Shown: piece after piece, positions 6,108 through 7,103 of the stretch
How positions within the stretch are numbered: position 1 is the first letter of the stretch
Layout of the letters: the number at the start of each line of letters is the position of its first letter
Source: a bacterium UBA3756
Lineage (GTDB): Bacteria > Bacteroidota > Bacteroidia > Bacteroidales > Bacteroidaceae
Length of the DNA stretch: 7,103 bases
Direction: 5' to 3'
Assembly (NCBI GenBank): GCA_002371695.1
Contig: DFGG01000182.1
Location: 1 to 7,103, forward strand
The notes under the pieces: model-generated
The model's input: only the letters and a program-made list of their open reading frames with translations
The model's database searches: none
Told to the model about the DNA's origin: nothing
Translations under genes and position numbers: made by a program

Positions 6108-7055
6108 TTATAGCAGTCGCTTAGCAATCTCTACTACAGAGTCTACGGCAGATACCGTATAGAAATGTATGTTGTTTACACCATGGGCATAGAGTTCCTT
6201 ACATTGTTCTGTGGTCCACTCGATGCCCAGTTGGCATGCATCATTGTCGGTCTTGCACTTCACAATCTCCCTGGCGAGTGGTTCAGGGATGTCGCAGTGG
6301 AATGTCTTGGGTACCATTGTCAGTTGTGTCAGCTTTGCCAATGGCTTGATGCCTGGTATGATGGGGATGGTGATGCCCATGGCCCGAGCTTTTTCTACGA
6401 AGCTGAAATATTTCTGGTTGTCGTAGAATAGTTGGGTTACGGCGTATTGTGCCCCCAGGTCCTGTTTCTCTTTCAGGTATTGCATGTCCATCTCCAAGTT
6501 CGGCGCTTCCTCATGCTTCTCCGGATAGCAGGCTACACCGAAGTCGAAACTGCGTCCTGGTTGCTTGATGGTTGTGCCATCGGCAAAGTAGCCTTCATTG
6601 AACTGCTGCACTTGCCGGATGAGGTCTGTCGTGTGGGCATGCCCTCCGGGTGTCGGTATGAAGCGGTTGTCCTCCTTGGCCTTGTCGCCGCGGAGCAGCA
6701 GCAGATCGTGGATGCCGAGGAACTGAAGGTCGAGAAGTTCATACTCGATGTCTTCTATAGTGGCACCGCTGCAGATGACATGGGGCTGCACAGGGATATT
6801 GTACCGCTGCTGGATGGCAGCGGCGATGGCCACAGTGCCAGGGCGCCTGCGAATGCGCTGGCGCTCAAACTGCCCGTTCTCCAGCTCGCGGTACACGAAT
6901 TCGGAGTGGTGCGTCGTGATGTTGATATAGGCGGGGTTGAACTCCCGCAGCTTGTCGATATCGGCAAACAGTTTGGCCGTGCCTGTCCCCTTTAGGGGGG
7001 GGAGCACCTCGAATGAGAACCGTTTAGTCGCTGTATCTAAGTTCAATATACTCAT
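6108..7055 (-). CDS. metF: 5,10-methylenetetrahydrofolate reductase
   Basis: Cytosolic FAD enzyme reducing 5,10-methylene-THF to 5-methyl-THF, the methyl donor for methionine synthesis. It has 315 residues, a single catalytic TIM-barrel domain like E. coli MetF (about 296), without the regulatory domain of eukaryotic forms. Landmarks: FSFEVLPP 13-20 with E16 matching the catalytic Glu of E. coli (E28); YINITTHH 43-50; PHVICSG 91-97; LLLRGDK 119-125 with D124 of the flavin-contact LRGD motif; FGVACYPEKHEEAP 172-185; TQLFYDN 207-213 (Q208 expected at the folate site); IPIIPGIKPL 230-239; and NNIHFYTVS 294-302. The ATG at 7055 gives a normal N-terminus for the family. It is the first gene of the leftward operon visible here, with a candidate promoter directly upstream and holB 4 bp downstream. 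A run of eight C in the coding strand covers codons 18-21, next to the catalytic Glu. Confidence 0.95.
   Translation of the reverse strand: MSILNLDTATKRFSFEVLPPLKGTGTAKLFADIDKLREFNPAYINITTHHSEFVYRELENGQFERQRIRRRPGTVAIAAAIQQRYNIPVQPHVICSGATIEDIEYELLDLQFLGIHDLLLLRGDKAKEDNRFIPTPGGHAHTTDLIRQVQQFNEGYFADGTTIKQPGRSFDFGVACYPEKHEEAPNLEMDMQYLKEKQDLGAQYAVTQLFYDNQKYFSFVEKARAMGITIPIIPGIKPLAKLTQLTMVPKTFHCDIPEPLAREIVKCKTDNDACQLGIEWTTEQCKELYAHGVNNIHFYTVSAVDSVVEIAKRLL
6995..7002 (-). repeat. C8 homopolymer in metF codons 18-21
   Basis: On the coding (-) strand eight consecutive C span the last base of L18, all of P19 and P20, and the first base of L21. The run is followed by TAAAGGGG, so CCCCTAAAGGGG can form a small 4-bp hairpin. 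It lies at nucleotides 54-61 of metF, where a one-base slip would truncate nearly the whole enzyme. Runs of this length are error-prone both in replication and in sequencing. Confidence 0.9.
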
Positions 7056-7065
7056 ATTTCGGCCA

Positions 7066-7099
7066 CAAAATTAATAAAAAAGAAACAAAAATCTTCAAA
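7066..7099 (-). promoter_or_regulatory. Candidate Bacteroidota sigma-ABfr promoter for the metF-holB-ricT-gldH operon
   Basis: Reading leftward, TTTG (7099-7096) is followed after 22 bases by TAATTTTG (7073-7066) and then T, an exact match to the -7 consensus TAnnTTTGY, with -33 TTTG at near-usual spacing. Another TTTG (7089-7086) is too close (12 bases). Initiation 5-8 bases past the -7 box would leave only a few bases before ATG 7055, so the mRNA would be almost leaderless. The region is A/T-rich, which raises the chance of a random match. Only 48 bases upstream of metF are visible, so an upstream promoter or riboswitch outside the window cannot be excluded. Confidence 0.45.
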
Positions 7100-7103
7100 A
7101 ATC

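Noticed and set aside
6104..6127. Upstream TTG start for holB, overlapping metF by 20 bp.
   Set aside because: ATG 6103 gives the normal delta' N-terminus and sits 4 bp after the metF stop; the extra eight residues look unlike the family.
6432..6995. Open frame of 187 codons on the + strand opposite metF.
   Set aside because: Shadow of the metF reading frame; no family resemblance, and the opposite strand carries all MTHFR motifs.
1..7103. tRNA, rRNA, CRISPR, insertion sequence, phage or defence genes.
   Set aside because: Nearly the whole window is covered by six conserved housekeeping genes with small gaps; no direct-repeat arrays, transposase motifs or RNA-gene signatures were seen.

Overview
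This window is ordinary chromosomal core sequence from a member of the Bacteroidota, most likely a Prevotella/Segatella-type member of the Bacteroidales. Four things point there: a GldH-family lipoprotein, a long Lys-tailed RicT/YaaT homologue, an enlarged RodA, and the lack of Shine-Dalgarno sites, with A/T-rich starts and a TAnnTTTG-type promoter. The genus is inferred from general likeness of the proteins, not from a search.

Region 1 (1-3339, + strand) is the end of a cell-shape operon. It holds the last codons of an upstream gene (probably mreD), then mrdA (penicillin-binding protein 2, the elongation transpeptidase), then rodA (its partner SEDS glycosyltransferase). The genes overlap by 4 bp (GTGA) and 20 bp, so they are very probably transcribed together and translationally coupled. 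RodA and PBP2 form the core peptidoglycan synthase of the elongasome.

Region 2 (3340-3354) is a 15-bp A/T-rich gap between convergent genes, with no clear terminator.

Region 3 (3355-7103, - strand, read right to left) is a compact four-gene operon: metF (5,10-methylenetetrahydrofolate reductase), holB (clamp-loader delta'), ricT/yaaT-like (PSP1-domain, Cys-rich) and gldH (lipoprotein). Spacings are 4 bp, 12 bp and a 14-bp overlap. A candidate Bacteroidota promoter lies just before metF. The operon mixes one-carbon metabolism, replication, an Fe-S-type regulator and an envelope lipoprotein. The holB-yaaT adjacency is also known in Bacillus subtilis.

I found no RNA genes, mobile elements, CRISPR arrays, phage genes or broken genes, and no gene-free stretch over 300 bases. 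I do not see an undescribed multi-gene system. The points worth a second look are inside known genes: a likely four-helix insertion in RodA, a delta' subunit without its zinc module and with an altered Walker A, a twin C-x4-CC motif in RicT, a Cys/His cluster near the PBP2 active site, and a C8 homopolymer in the metF active-site codons.
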